Shown here piece by piece: positions 1-5,716 of a DNA stretch of 15,346 nucleotides. The stretch's first letter is position 1. The number at the start of each line of letters is the position of its first letter. Both the position numbers and the translations under genes were made by a program. The notes under the pieces are model-generated. The model did no database searches. It saw nothing but the letters and a program-made list of their open reading frames with translations, and was not told where the DNA came from. Source of the DNA: Candidatus Bipolaricaulota bacterium (GTDB taxonomy: Bacteria; Bipolaricaulota; Bipolaricaulia; UBA7950; UBA9294); NCBI GenBank assembly GCA_030612485.1, contig JAUWNS010000043.1, forward strand, positions 1-15,346. Direction: 5' to 3'.

Positions 1-74
1 AGGTAGAGGTACGCCGATTCCAGTTCGTGTTTGATCTGTTCGTTCATTGCATCCTGCATTCTCTTTCCGATCAT
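1..74 (-). CDS. Ferritin, N-terminal part (cut by window edge)
   Basis: The minus strand encodes an open N-terminus reading MIGKRMQDAMNEQIKHEL followed by ESAYLYL, which runs off the left edge. This is the start of the first helix of bacterial non-haem ferritin: the NEQI...E..SAYLYL pattern contains the first ferroxidase glutamate. The product would store iron as ferric mineral in a 24-subunit cytoplasmic shell. Two adjacent ATGs (77 and 74) are possible starts. The second is preferred because the AAGGAG Shine-Dalgarno (SD) sequence at 81-86 lies 6 bases from it and only 3 from the first. The SD overlaps the stop codon of the peroxiredoxin gene, so the two genes are almost certainly co-transcribed and may be translationally coupled. 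Only about 24 residues are visible, so the ferritin versus bacterioferritin call rests on this motif alone. Confidence 0.82.
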   Translation of the reverse strand, partial: MIGKRMQDAMNEQIKHELESAYLY

Positions 75-85
75 CATACACTCCT

Positions 86-745
86 TTACATCTTTTTGTG
101 GCAGAACCACCAATCGTAGCAATCATGATGCTTGACGATCTCGCGCGCCTGGTCGACGGTGCTCGCCGGCGGCACGATCACCTGATCTTTGATCAGCTCG
201 TTCTCCGGCCAGTTTGCCGGTATGGCGACCCCATCCCGGTCGGCAATCTGGAACCCCTTGATCATCCGGAGGAACTCGTCCATGTTCCGCCCCAGTTCCT
301 GTGGGTAGTACATGATCGCCCGCACGATCCCTTTAGGATCGACGATGAAGACCGCGCGCACCGTGTTCGTCCCCTTACCCGGATGGATCAGACCGAGCTT
401 ATTGGCGATCGCCTCCGTGCCGGTGATGATCGGAAACTTGATCTCGACGTCGAGGTTATCCTTGATCCAGTCGACCCACTTTATGTGCGAGAAGACCTGG
501 TCGACCGACAGGCCGATCAGCTCAGTGTTCAATTCCCTAAACTTGTCGTAGCGCTTCTGAAACGCGACGAACTCCGTAGTACACACAGGGGTAAAATCGG
601 CCGGATGGCTGAACAGGATGAACCACTTTCCTGAAAAGTCTCCCGGCAGCGAGACCGGCCCATGCGTCGTCTGTACCTCCATCTGCGGGAACGAATCCCC
701 GAGTAGCGGCATGCTGTATCTCTGCTCTTGGTTTACTGTATTCAT
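86..745 (-). CDS. Peroxiredoxin, Prx6-like with three cysteines
   Basis: A 219-residue thiol peroxidase that reduces hydrogen peroxide and organic peroxides in the cytoplasm. The peroxidatic motif [12 protein letters not shown] is present, with the reactive Cys at about residue 55. A distal pair, Cys209 and Cys215 ([10 protein letters not shown]), lies near the C-terminus. This matches the long archaeal and anaerobe type of Prx6-family enzyme, in which a C-terminal Cys resolves the sulfenic acid. Length is normal for that group (210-250). The start at 745 follows AGGAGG with 6 bases spacing. An internal Met12 (MPLLGDSFP) matches where many homologues begin, but it lacks such a site. Ferritin follows immediately downstream, and rubrerythrin, fpg and perR lie upstream on the same strand, which is a peroxide-defence context. 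No PerR-box-like site was found in its upstream region. Confidence 0.95.
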   Translation of the reverse strand: MNTVNQEQRYSMPLLGDSFPQMEVQTTHGPVSLPGDFSGKWFILFSHPADFTPVCTTEFVAFQKRYDKFRELNTELIGLSVDQVFSHIKWVDWIKDNLDVEIKFPIITGTEAIANKLGLIHPGKGTNTVRAVFIVDPKGIVRAIMYYPQELGRNMDEFLRMIKGFQIADRDGVAIPANWPENELIKDQVIVPPASTVDQAREIVKHHDCYDWWFCHKKM

Positions 746-931
746 TATTTGCCTCCTTTTGTTCTTTGCCCTTAATTGAGCTTGTTGCGTAAACCTTTTC
801 TACTGCTCATCTTCAAGCTCAGCCCCTGGTTTCAAGCGTTTTACCGCAGCGGGCACTGAGGAATTGAGAGATCGGAAGATTGGGAGGTTAGATCACTCAC
901 TCGCTCGCTCAATCATTCAATTCTTCTTCCC

Positions 932-966
932 CCTCTCTGCGTATTCCGCGTACTCTGCGGTGAAAG
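932..966. repeat. Short 9-bp-phased repeat (Ctctgcggtgaaa type)
   Basis: Three successive 9-base units, CTCTGCGTA, TTCCGCGTA and CTCTGCGGT, run into GAAAG. The tract lies in the spacer between peroxiredoxin and rubrerythrin. Just before it (895-925) is a run with 4-bp periodicity made of ACTC/GCTC/AATC-like units. The ending GGTGAAA recurs in the 10935-10957 repeat. I recall similar sequences as dispersed intergenic elements in many environmental genomes, but their function is unknown to me. Confidence 0.5.
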
Positions 967-977
967 CTTCATTCTCC

Positions 978-1550
978 TTACCAGTTCTCCGCGAGAATCT
1001 CGAAGTGTGCCTGCGGATGAGCACAGGCCGGGCAGGCCCCGGGTGCCTCTGTTCCGGTGTGTAGATAACCGCAGTTACGGCAGCGCCAGACCACGGGTCT
1101 ATCTTTCTTGAACACGGTTCCTGCCTCGATATTTGTCAGTAGGCCGAGGTAGCGTTTCTCATGTTCTTGCTCGGCGACTGCTATCGCCTCGAAGACCTTC
1201 GCGATCTCAGCGAATCCCTCTTCGCGAGCTGTCGCGGCGAATGAGGGGTACATCTCCTCCCACTCGTAGTGTTCTCCCCCAGCGGAAGCCTTTAGGTTCT
1301 CCGCGGTCGTCCCGATCACCCCGGCAGGAAAGGCCGCCTCGATCTTGACCTCACCGCCCTGCAAAAACTTGAAGAGCCGCTTCGCGTGCTCCTTCTCCTG
1401 GTTCGCCGTCTCCTCGAAGATCGCCTGAATCTGCATAAACCCATCCTTCTTCGCCTGACTGGCAAAGTAGGTGTAGCGGTTGCGCGCCTGTGATTCCCCG
1501 GCGAATGCCGTCAGCAGGTTCTTCTCCGTACGTGATCCTTTTAACTCCAT
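978..1550 (-). CDS. rbr: Rubrerythrin
   Basis: A 190-residue rubrerythrin, a cytoplasmic NADH-linked peroxide reductase typical of anaerobes. Residues 1-145 form the four-helix di-iron domain. Its carboxylate/His motifs are visible as EETANQEKEH in the first half and AVAEQEHEKRY in the second. The C-terminal rubredoxin-like domain has CRNC and CPAC separated by 12 residues, as expected for an Fe(SCys)4 site. The open frame continues 112 codons upstream without homology. The start at 1550 (MELKGS) is chosen because AGGAGG at 1557-1562 sits 6 bases before it; that sequence directly abuts the alternative ATG at 1556. The gene lies between fpg and peroxiredoxin on the same strand, separated from fpg by 166 bases and from peroxiredoxin by 232, so it may have its own promoter. 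Confidence 0.97.
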   Translation of the reverse strand: MELKGSRTEKNLLTAFAGESQARNRYTYFASQAKKDGFMQIQAIFEETANQEKEHAKRLFKFLQGGEVKIEAAFPAGVIGTTAENLKASAGGEHYEWEEMYPSFAATAREEGFAEIAKVFEAIAVAEQEHEKRYLGLLTNIEAGTVFKKDRPVVWRCRNCGYLHTGTEAPGACPACAHPQAHFEILAENW

Positions 1551-1677
1551 AACCATCCTCCTCTTATAGTGTTTCTCTGTTCTTGTCCAGCTTTCTCTTT
1601 GTATGTCGATCTTTCTCGCTGCTTTATTACGCTCTCTATCCCTACTCCATTTTGCCGCTACAAAAGCCTGCTGGTTA

Positions 1678-1722
1678 AACCCTACGAACCCAATACACTC
1701 AACGAACCCCACGAACTCACTC
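1678..1722. repeat. 9-bp-phased degenerate repeat at the 3' end of fpg
   Basis: Five 9-base units can be laid out in phase: aaccctacg, aacccaata, cactcaacg, aaccccacg, aactcactc. The tract runs into the stop codon of fpg (1717-1719) and fills part of the fpg-rubrerythrin spacer. Read in the right frame it would encode an Asn-Pro-Thr-like tripeptide repeat, but no gene uses that frame. Confidence 0.45.
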
Positions 1723-2508
1723 CTGGCAGCCGGGGCAGAAGAAGGTCGATCTTCCGGCCTGTACGATACGTGTGATCGACTCTCCACAGCGTGGGCACGG
1801 TTCCTTCTCCCGTCCGTAGACAGCGAGGAGATCTTGGAACTCTCCGTAATCCCCGTAAACATTGCGGTAGTCGGAGACCGTCTCACCGAACGTGGTTCCC
1901 ATGTTGTCGATCGCCTCCTTCAGTACCCCTACGATCGCGGGGTGAAGTGCTTGAATCTCTTTGTGCGTAAGTGTTTCACCGCCACGCCGCGGATCGATAC
2001 CGGCTCGCCACAAGGCCTCGGCAGCGTAGATGTTCCCGAGGCCGGCAATCTTCCTCTGGTCCATCAACAGGGGCTTGATCGGAGCACGCGAAGGCGTGAC
2101 GATCTCCTCCAGACGCTGTGGGGTGAATTCGAGGTCGAACGGGTCGATCCCGATCTCGTGAGGGAACCCGTTTTGCGAGTACTCGACCGTTCCTAAGCGA
2201 CGCGAGTTGATGAAGTAGATCTTTCCACGATCGAGGTGAAGGATGAAGCGCGTATGTTTCTCCTCAGCAGGGGATCGGGTTAACGTGAGCCGGCCGGACA
2301 TGCGCAGGTGAACGATGAGATCCCCACCACCAGAGAGACGGAAGAGGATGTACTTCCCTCGTCGTTCGATCCCTTCGATCGTCTTGCCGGCGATCTCATG
2401 AACAGGGAGGGTCAGTCGCTGATCGAGCACCTCTAATTCATTGATTATCGCGCCCCTCACCGAGCCCAATCCGCGGACGATCGTCTCAACCTCAGGGAGT
2501 TCAGGCAT
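1717..2508 (-). CDS. mutM: Formamidopyrimidine-DNA glycosylase (Fpg/MutM)
   Basis: A 263-residue bifunctional base-excision repair enzyme that removes 8-oxoguanine and FaPy lesions and nicks the abasic site. After Met removal it starts PELPEVET, giving the catalytic Pro1 and Glu2. The conserved Lys in RRGKYILF lies at about residue 51 of the mature protein. The helix-two-turn-helix motif is AGLGNIYAAEALW. The C-terminal zinc finger is CPRC-x16-CPGC. All functional elements are present and length is normal (about 270). The ATG at 2508 is fixed by the invariant N-terminus even though the open frame extends 59 codons further up. This ATG overlaps the stop of perR by 8 bases (ATGCCTGA) and has no good SD of its own, so translation is probably coupled to perR. 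This places 8-oxoguanine repair under peroxide control. Confidence 0.97.
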   Translation of the reverse strand: MPELPEVETIVRGLGSVRGAIINELEVLDQRLTLPVHEIAGKTIEGIERRGKYILFRLSGGGDLIVHLRMSGRLTLTRSPAEEKHTRFILHLDRGKIYFINSRRLGTVEYSQNGFPHEIGIDPFDLEFTPQRLEEIVTPSRAPIKPLLMDQRKIAGLGNIYAAEALWRAGIDPRRGGETLTHKEIQALHPAIVGVLKEAIDNMGTTFGETVSDYRNVYGDYGEFQDLLAVYGREKEPCPRCGESITRIVQAGRSTFFCPGCQE

Positions 2509-2986
2509 CATCCCGCCCATTCCCGGTTGTTGAAGGCCGGTCATTCGCCAATTTAGATTCATTCTTATCTTTATCGTAATTCTTTCGGCATTGAGAGCAT
2601 ACTCCGTAGAGATAGGTCTGTACCGACTCCACCTTGTGCCCGAGGACTTCGTCCCCCGAGCGAATCGGACAGGGAAGATCAACATCGATCAGATTTCCAC
2701 AGACCCGACAGAGGAAATGGGGGTGGGAACTGGGATCGTAATCGTAGCGTGCCGCCTCGCGGGCGATCGTCAACTCCCGAATCGACCCTGCTTTCTTCAA
2801 TACGTCGAGGGTGTTGTACACCGTTGCCTTGGAGATCGAGGGGAAGCGGGTCTTCACCCCGCAATAGACCTCTTCAGCGGTAGGATGAGTGTGGTTTTTC
2901 TCCAAAAATTCCAGAACAGCAACCCGCTGGATTGTTGGAACGAGTCCCAGTTCTCGTAATCTTGTGGAGTGAGCCTCGGTATTCAT
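2501..2986 (-). CDS. perR: PerR-type peroxide-sensing Fur-family repressor
   Basis: A 161-residue Fur-family DNA-binding protein. The N-terminal winged helix covers about residues 1-80 (SKATVYNTLDVLKKAG recognition region). The dimerisation domain carries the regulatory metal ligands His34 (HPTAEEVY), the Asp in RYDYD, the two His in SSHPHF, and Asp in NLIDVD. An Asp rather than Glu at this last position is the residue that distinguishes PerR from Fur. Structural zinc Cys pairs are CRVC and CSQC. A tail of about 20 charged residues extends past the usual end and overlaps fpg. The start at 2986 has no SD. A perfect TATAAT sits 9 bases before the ATG, so the transcript is predicted to be leaderless. 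Two PerR-box-like sites cover the promoter, implying autoregulation. Neighbouring rubrerythrin, peroxiredoxin and ferritin are classic PerR targets in Bacillus and clostridia. Confidence 0.93.
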   Translation of the reverse strand: MNTEAHSTRLRELGLVPTIQRVAVLEFLEKNHTHPTAEEVYCGVKTRFPSISKATVYNTLDVLKKAGSIRELTIAREAARYDYDPSSHPHFLCRVCGNLIDVDLPCPIRSGDEVLGHKVESVQTYLYGVCSQCRKNYDKDKNESKLANDRPSTTGNGRDDA

Positions 2987-2987
2987 A

Positions 2988-3002
2988 TTGGAACAATTAT
3001 AA
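2988..3002 (-). promoter_or_regulatory. PerR-box-like operator 1 (overlaps -10 of perR)
   Basis: The plus-strand sequence TTGGAACAATTATAA matches the Bacillus PerR box TTATAATNATTATAA at 11 of 14 informative positions. It covers the -10 hexamer of perR, so binding would block transcription. Confidence 0.6.
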
Positions 3003-3024
3003 ACTTGGAATGATTAAAAATCAA
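2996..3024 (-). promoter_or_regulatory. perR promoter, leaderless
   Basis: On the minus strand a -35 TTGATT (3019-3024) and a perfect -10 TATAAT (2996-3001) are separated by 17 bases. The predicted start of transcription falls at or within a few bases of the perR ATG at 2986, leaving no room for a ribosome binding site. Confidence 0.65.
3005..3019 (-). promoter_or_regulatory. PerR-box-like operator 2 (in the perR spacer)
   Basis: TTGGAATGATTAAAA matches the Bacillus PerR box at 12 of 14 informative positions. It starts 17 bases after the first site, shares the half-site TTGGAA with it, and lies between the -10 and -35 of perR. Confidence 0.6.
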
Positions 3025-3055
3025 GGTGCCTGTCTCCTCCCCCCGAAAGCGGCGT

Positions 3056-3069
3056 AGCCTTGCAAGGCT
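3056..3069. promoter_or_regulatory. 14-bp perfect palindrome at the PKD lipoprotein promoter
   Basis: AGCCTTGCAAGGCT is a perfect palindrome ending on the first base of the -35 hexamer of the PKD gene. It is a candidate operator; its regulator is unknown. Confidence 0.3.
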
Positions 3070-3097
3070 TCACAACACCCGCTCGGTATGGTATAGT
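3069..3097 (+). promoter_or_regulatory. Promoter of the PKD lipoprotein gene
   Basis: -35 TTCACA (3069-3074), 17-base spacer, -10 TATAGT (3092-3097); each hexamer differs from the sigma-70 consensus by one base. It lies 28 bases before the ATG, which has the SD AAGGAGGAG. Confidence 0.65.
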
Positions 3098-3124
3098 AAA
3101 GAGCACAGATAAGGAGGAGACGTT

Positions 3125-3772
3125 ATGAGACAACGGAGGTGGGCTGTATTAGGATTATTGCTTGTGGTGGTTGGATTACTAACGGGGTGTGCCCTCTTTG
3201 ACCAAGCGCCCACAGCGAATTACACCTGGACCCCTTCGGATCCGCTTGCGCGGACGGACGTGCAATTTACTGACCTGTCCTCGGACTCGGGCGGACTGTT
3301 CGGTGGTGGCGGGGTCGTCTCCTGGAGCTGGGACTTCGGGGATAATGATTCTTCTCCCTCTCAAAATCCCAAGCACGAGTACGAAAAGGGCGGGACGTAT
3401 ACGGTCAAATTAACGGTTACTGACGGCGGGGGGAATACAACAACTACGCAAAGGACGATCACTATCACTCCTAGTCTCGACGGACGTTGGACAGGACAGA
3501 TAACGAATCTGGCGTTCAATTCGCTATCGTTGCAACTGGACCTTAACCACTCAGCAAGCGGGGGGATAACGGGCATGGTTTATTTGGTAGTCCAGAGTAG
3601 CAATGTCACCAGTGCGTCGTTCGATCCTTCCTCGCGGGAGGTGCAGATAACCTGTATTCCATTTGGGTTTACTCTCCGTGGTACACTCAATGCCTCCGAG
3701 GATCGTATCTCGGGGTGGTGGTACGACCTGGCGGGTTTCCGCGGTGAGGATTGGAGCGTCAGCCTGCAGTAA
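3125..3772 (+). CDS. PKD-domain lipoprotein
   Basis: A 215-residue predicted lipoprotein. The basic MRQRR start, a hydrophobic stretch and the lipobox LLTGC place the lipidated Cys at residue 22, so the protein should be anchored in a membrane facing out of the cytoplasm. Residues about 28-115 form a PKD (polycystic kidney disease, Ig-like) beta-sandwich, recognised by SWSWDFGD and the GGTYTVKLTVTDGGGN strand pattern. A Gly/Ser-rich loop (SSDSGGLFGGGG) precedes the WDFGD motif. Residues about 118-215 form a second beta-rich domain (LDGRWTGQI... to DWSVSLQ) that I do not recognise. PKD domains usually mediate protein or carbohydrate contacts, so a surface adhesion or scaffold role is only inference. 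The gene is a single unit with its own promoter and terminator. The start follows AAGGAGGAG at 7-8 bases. Confidence 0.88.
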   Translation: MRQRRWAVLGLLLVVVGLLTGCALFDQAPTANYTWTPSDPLARTDVQFTDLSSDSGGLFGGGGVVSWSWDFGDNDSSPSQNPKHEYEKGGTYTVKLTVTDGGGNTTTTQRTITITPSLDGRWTGQITNLAFNSLSLQLDLNHSASGGITGMVYLVVQSSNVTSASFDPSSREVQITCIPFGFTLRGTLNASEDRISGWWYDLAGFRGEDWSVSLQ

Positions 3773-3840
3773 TTACTTATAGGAGAGTTACGTGGAGCGA
3801 TTACACAAGATGAAAGATCCTCCTGAAGCGGGCTGTTCTT

Positions 3841-3885
3841 CGATAAAGATCCCCACCCTTCCGGGTAGGGATCTTTGCGTTATCG
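3841..3885 (+). terminator. Strong hairpin terminator after the PKD gene
   Basis: The stem AAAGATCCC (3845-3853) pairs with GGGATCTTT (3868-3876) and continues inward with ACCC/GGGT around a TTCC loop. CGATAA/TTATCG extends the outer stem across a small bulge. It stands 70 bases after the stop codon. The T run after it is weak. Confidence 0.65.
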
Positions 3886-3894
3886 CTTCGGGTT

Positions 3895-3924
3895 TTGAAA
3901 CTTAGCGCCCTTGCTAGGTGTAAA
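3895..3924 (+). promoter_or_regulatory. Weak candidate promoter for the Cys-rich exported protein
   Basis: TTGAAA (3895-3900), 18-base spacer, TGTAAA (3919-3924). The -10 matches consensus at only four of six bases. No better site is visible between the terminator at 3841-3885 and the GTG start at 4013. Confidence 0.3.
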
Positions 3925-4012
3925 GTAGGAGATCGCTCTCTCCCTGAAGGGGTGAGATGGGATGAGGCAGGGTTGGCTCTTCGGTGGTAGACGGACTATG
4001 GAGGTGGTGCAA

Positions 4013-4594
4013 GTGAGAAAAGTAGCGCTGTTGACTGTTATTGTTATGATGGTAGGTGTGATTGGTGTGCTGGCAACGGCTCAGTGTGGATGCAATACAG
4101 TGTCGGAGGGCGAAGGACCAAGCTGTTATACCGCCTACTGGGCGGGGGTGGATGTAGAGTTCAAACTCGTCGTCCCGGCCGAGTATTTCTCGTGTTGCCC
4201 AACTTGTACGACCCCCTTGATAACCGGTTGGCGGGTAGAGACACTCGATGGAGCGAGCGTCTACCAGGAGCAGTTCCCCGATCTTCCGAAGGGGCACTAC
4301 CTGGAGATGGTGTGGGATCAGCAGGATACATGGTGCAATCGGGTCCCTCCCGGGTACTATCGGCTTGTCATACAGACGATATCGGCCGGCGAGTTCGAGA
4401 ACTACGTGCAGATCGTGCCAAGACCCGGTTACTGGGGCTGGTGTAATTGCTGCTGCCCGCAGCTGTACTCGTGCCACTGCTGCCCGACCTTCGGCGATCC
4501 GTACGTTCAAATCGCGCGATGCATGAGCTACGGCACAACCTGGGGATCAGTTTCTATCTCCATCCATATCGGAATCGGATGTGGATGCCCGTAG
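4013..4594 (+). CDS. Exported Cys-rich protein with Ig-like core (function unknown)
   Basis: A 193-residue protein I cannot assign to a family. A GTG start at 4013 is chosen over upstream ATGs (3962, 3998): GGAGG lies 8 bases before it, and it gives a clean signal peptide (MRKVALL...VGVIGVLATA, cleavage near residue 23). The mature protein holds 17 Cys and no Cys lies in the signal. It begins QCGCN and ends GCGCP. The middle (VEFKLVVPAEYF... to GYYRLVIQTISAGEFENYVQIV) looks like a beta-sandwich of the FlgD/Ig type. This is followed by a dense cluster WCNCCCPQLYSCHCCP. The cluster could bind metal or form disulfides; the sequence alone does not decide. The odd number of Cys leaves at least one unpaired if all others pair. 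A second Cys-rich exported protein is encoded at 7808-8251. Confidence 0.75.
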   Translation: MRKVALLTVIVMMVGVIGVLATAQCGCNTVSEGEGPSCYTAYWAGVDVEFKLVVPAEYFSCCPTCTTPLITGWRVETLDGASVYQEQFPDLPKGHYLEMVWDQQDTWCNRVPPGYYRLVIQTISAGEFENYVQIVPRPGYWGWCNCCCPQLYSCHCCPTFGDPYVQIARCMSYGTTWGSVSISIHIGIGCGCP

Positions 4595-4660
4595 TCCTTG
4601 AATCCTGAGGTTGAGATAGCACTCGAAATTTAAGTTCAATACGTCATCTCGCGGCTTTTT

Positions 4661-4698
4661 GTGTGGGCGGCTCGGAAGGAAGACCGGGCCGCACACAC
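4661..4698. terminator. Hairpin between convergent genes
   Basis: 4661-4675 pairs with 4684-4698 at 13 of 15 positions around an 8-base loop. It lies between the stop of the Cys-rich gene (+) and the stop of the TatT-like gene (-), so it could end transcription from both sides. No clear U run follows in either direction. Confidence 0.55.
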
Positions 4699-4723
4699 AC
4701 ATTCCTATCCCAAGTCTTCGCGC

Positions 4724-5590
4724 CTACGTGCCTTTCTCCTCCCACCAGGCCCATAATTTCTTGGCGCGTTCGAGGGAGAGAGCGTTGTAGAACGGCCACT
4801 TACCCATCACTCCCAGATCTTTCCCTTTGTCGATCGCGGTCGTAAGTAGGTTCTCGAAGAGGGGCCAGTCCTTCTTTTGCTTGGCGTAGTACTCCGCGTA
4901 GTTAACGTAGTTCTCCAGGTAATCGGGGTCGATTTCGAGTGCACTCTCGAAGTGCAGCTTGGCCTCTTCGAGGTCCCCACCAAGGATGCTCGGCACCTGG
5001 GCGAGGAAGGCGGCCAGGGCGCGCTCGGGGCCGCCTCCATCATAGTTACGATCGAGCTCTATCGATCTCTCGAAGGAGGCAAGGACATCCGTCATCCCGC
5101 CGGTGATCGCCGTGAGCGGGTGGTAGTTCAAGTAACTCCCAAGGTCGTTCCCATACCAGAAGATCGCTTCTACATCCCTGGCCAAGCGTAGCGCCGCGCG
5201 GAATCCATCCACCTCTTCGGCCACTACAAAATCTGGGGCGAGGCGGAGGCTCTCCAGGGCATAGTCCTTCCCCTTTCCGTAAGCGGCCTCCTTCTCTTCA
5301 ACGGTGGTGAGGTAACCGGTGGCAAGCTCGAAGCACCCTTGCGCAAGGCTGTTCAACACATGTGCCTTCGTCTGGACCTGCTCGTCGGGGATCAGTGGGA
5401 GAGCCTCCTCCCAGAGGACGATCGACTGGCGCAGGGCTGTCTCGTACAGGGCAAAATCGAACGAGCTGCCTCTGCGATCGTACGCACGATCCGCCTCATC
5501 GATCAAAGCTGTAGCGTCCTGTCCGCAGACCACCGTCCCGATCGGTGCAATCAGCAAAAATAGAACGAGATACGGGAGTAACCTTCTCAC
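4724..5590 (-). CDS. TatT-like TRAP-transporter accessory protein (TPR)
   Basis: A 288-residue exported helical protein. The GTG start at 5590 is preferred because AGGAGG lies 7 bases upstream and it gives a signal sequence (MRRLLPYLVLFLLIAPIGTVVCG). The Cys at the end of that segment is not in a classic lipobox, so a lipoprotein is possible but uncertain. The body is made of TPR-like helix pairs. The C-terminal part GGDLEEAKLHFESALEIDPDYLENYVNYAEYYA matches the conserved end of TatT, the TPR component described for TRAP transporters in Treponema pallidum (Tp0956). TatT forms a trimer that is thought to hand hydrophobic ligands to the periplasmic binding protein. No TRAP membrane subunits or binding protein are in this window. 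The gene diverges from an aminotransferase gene across a 126-base region with back-to-back promoters. Confidence 0.8.
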   Translation of the reverse strand: MRRLLPYLVLFLLIAPIGTVVCGQDATALIDEADRAYDRRGSSFDFALYETALRQSIVLWEEALPLIPDEQVQTKAHVLNSLAQGCFELATGYLTTVEEKEAAYGKGKDYALESLRLAPDFVVAEEVDGFRAALRLARDVEAIFWYGNDLGSYLNYHPLTAITGGMTDVLASFERSIELDRNYDGGGPERALAAFLAQVPSILGGDLEEAKLHFESALEIDPDYLENYVNYAEYYAKQKKDWPLFENLLTTAIDKGKDLGVMGKWPFYNALSLERAKKLWAWWEEKGT

Positions 5591-5630
5591 GTTGAATCCT
5601 CCTTTACTAGTGAAAAATTGTCTAATCTCT

Positions 5631-5659
5631 TCTTTAGCAAATCGGCTGCGGTAAGTCAA
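5631..5659 (-). promoter_or_regulatory. Promoter of the TatT-like gene
   Basis: On the minus strand -35 TTGACT (5654-5659), 17-base spacer, -10 TAAAGA (5631-5636). It is oriented away from the aminotransferase promoter, whose -35 begins only 8 bases away. Confidence 0.5.
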
Positions 5660-5667
5660 GAAGAGGG

Positions 5668-5696
5668 TTCACAATGGGAAAGAGTGGTGGTAAGAT
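5668..5696 (+). promoter_or_regulatory. Promoter of the aminotransferase gene
   Basis: -35 TTCACA (5668-5673), 17-base spacer, -10 TAAGAT (5691-5696). The predicted transcript begins just before the GGGGGTGG ribosome binding site at 5705-5712. Confidence 0.55.
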
Positions 5697-5716
5697 TCCG
5701 TAACGGGGGTGGTCCG

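Noticed and set aside
978..1886. Rubrerythrin with a 112-residue N-terminal extension
   Set aside because: The extension reads through the intergenic repeat and the end of fpg; the ribosome site places the start at 1550.
5618..5716. Upstream extension of the aminotransferase to 492 residues
   Set aside because: It would place the promoter and ribosome site inside the gene and shows no family similarity.
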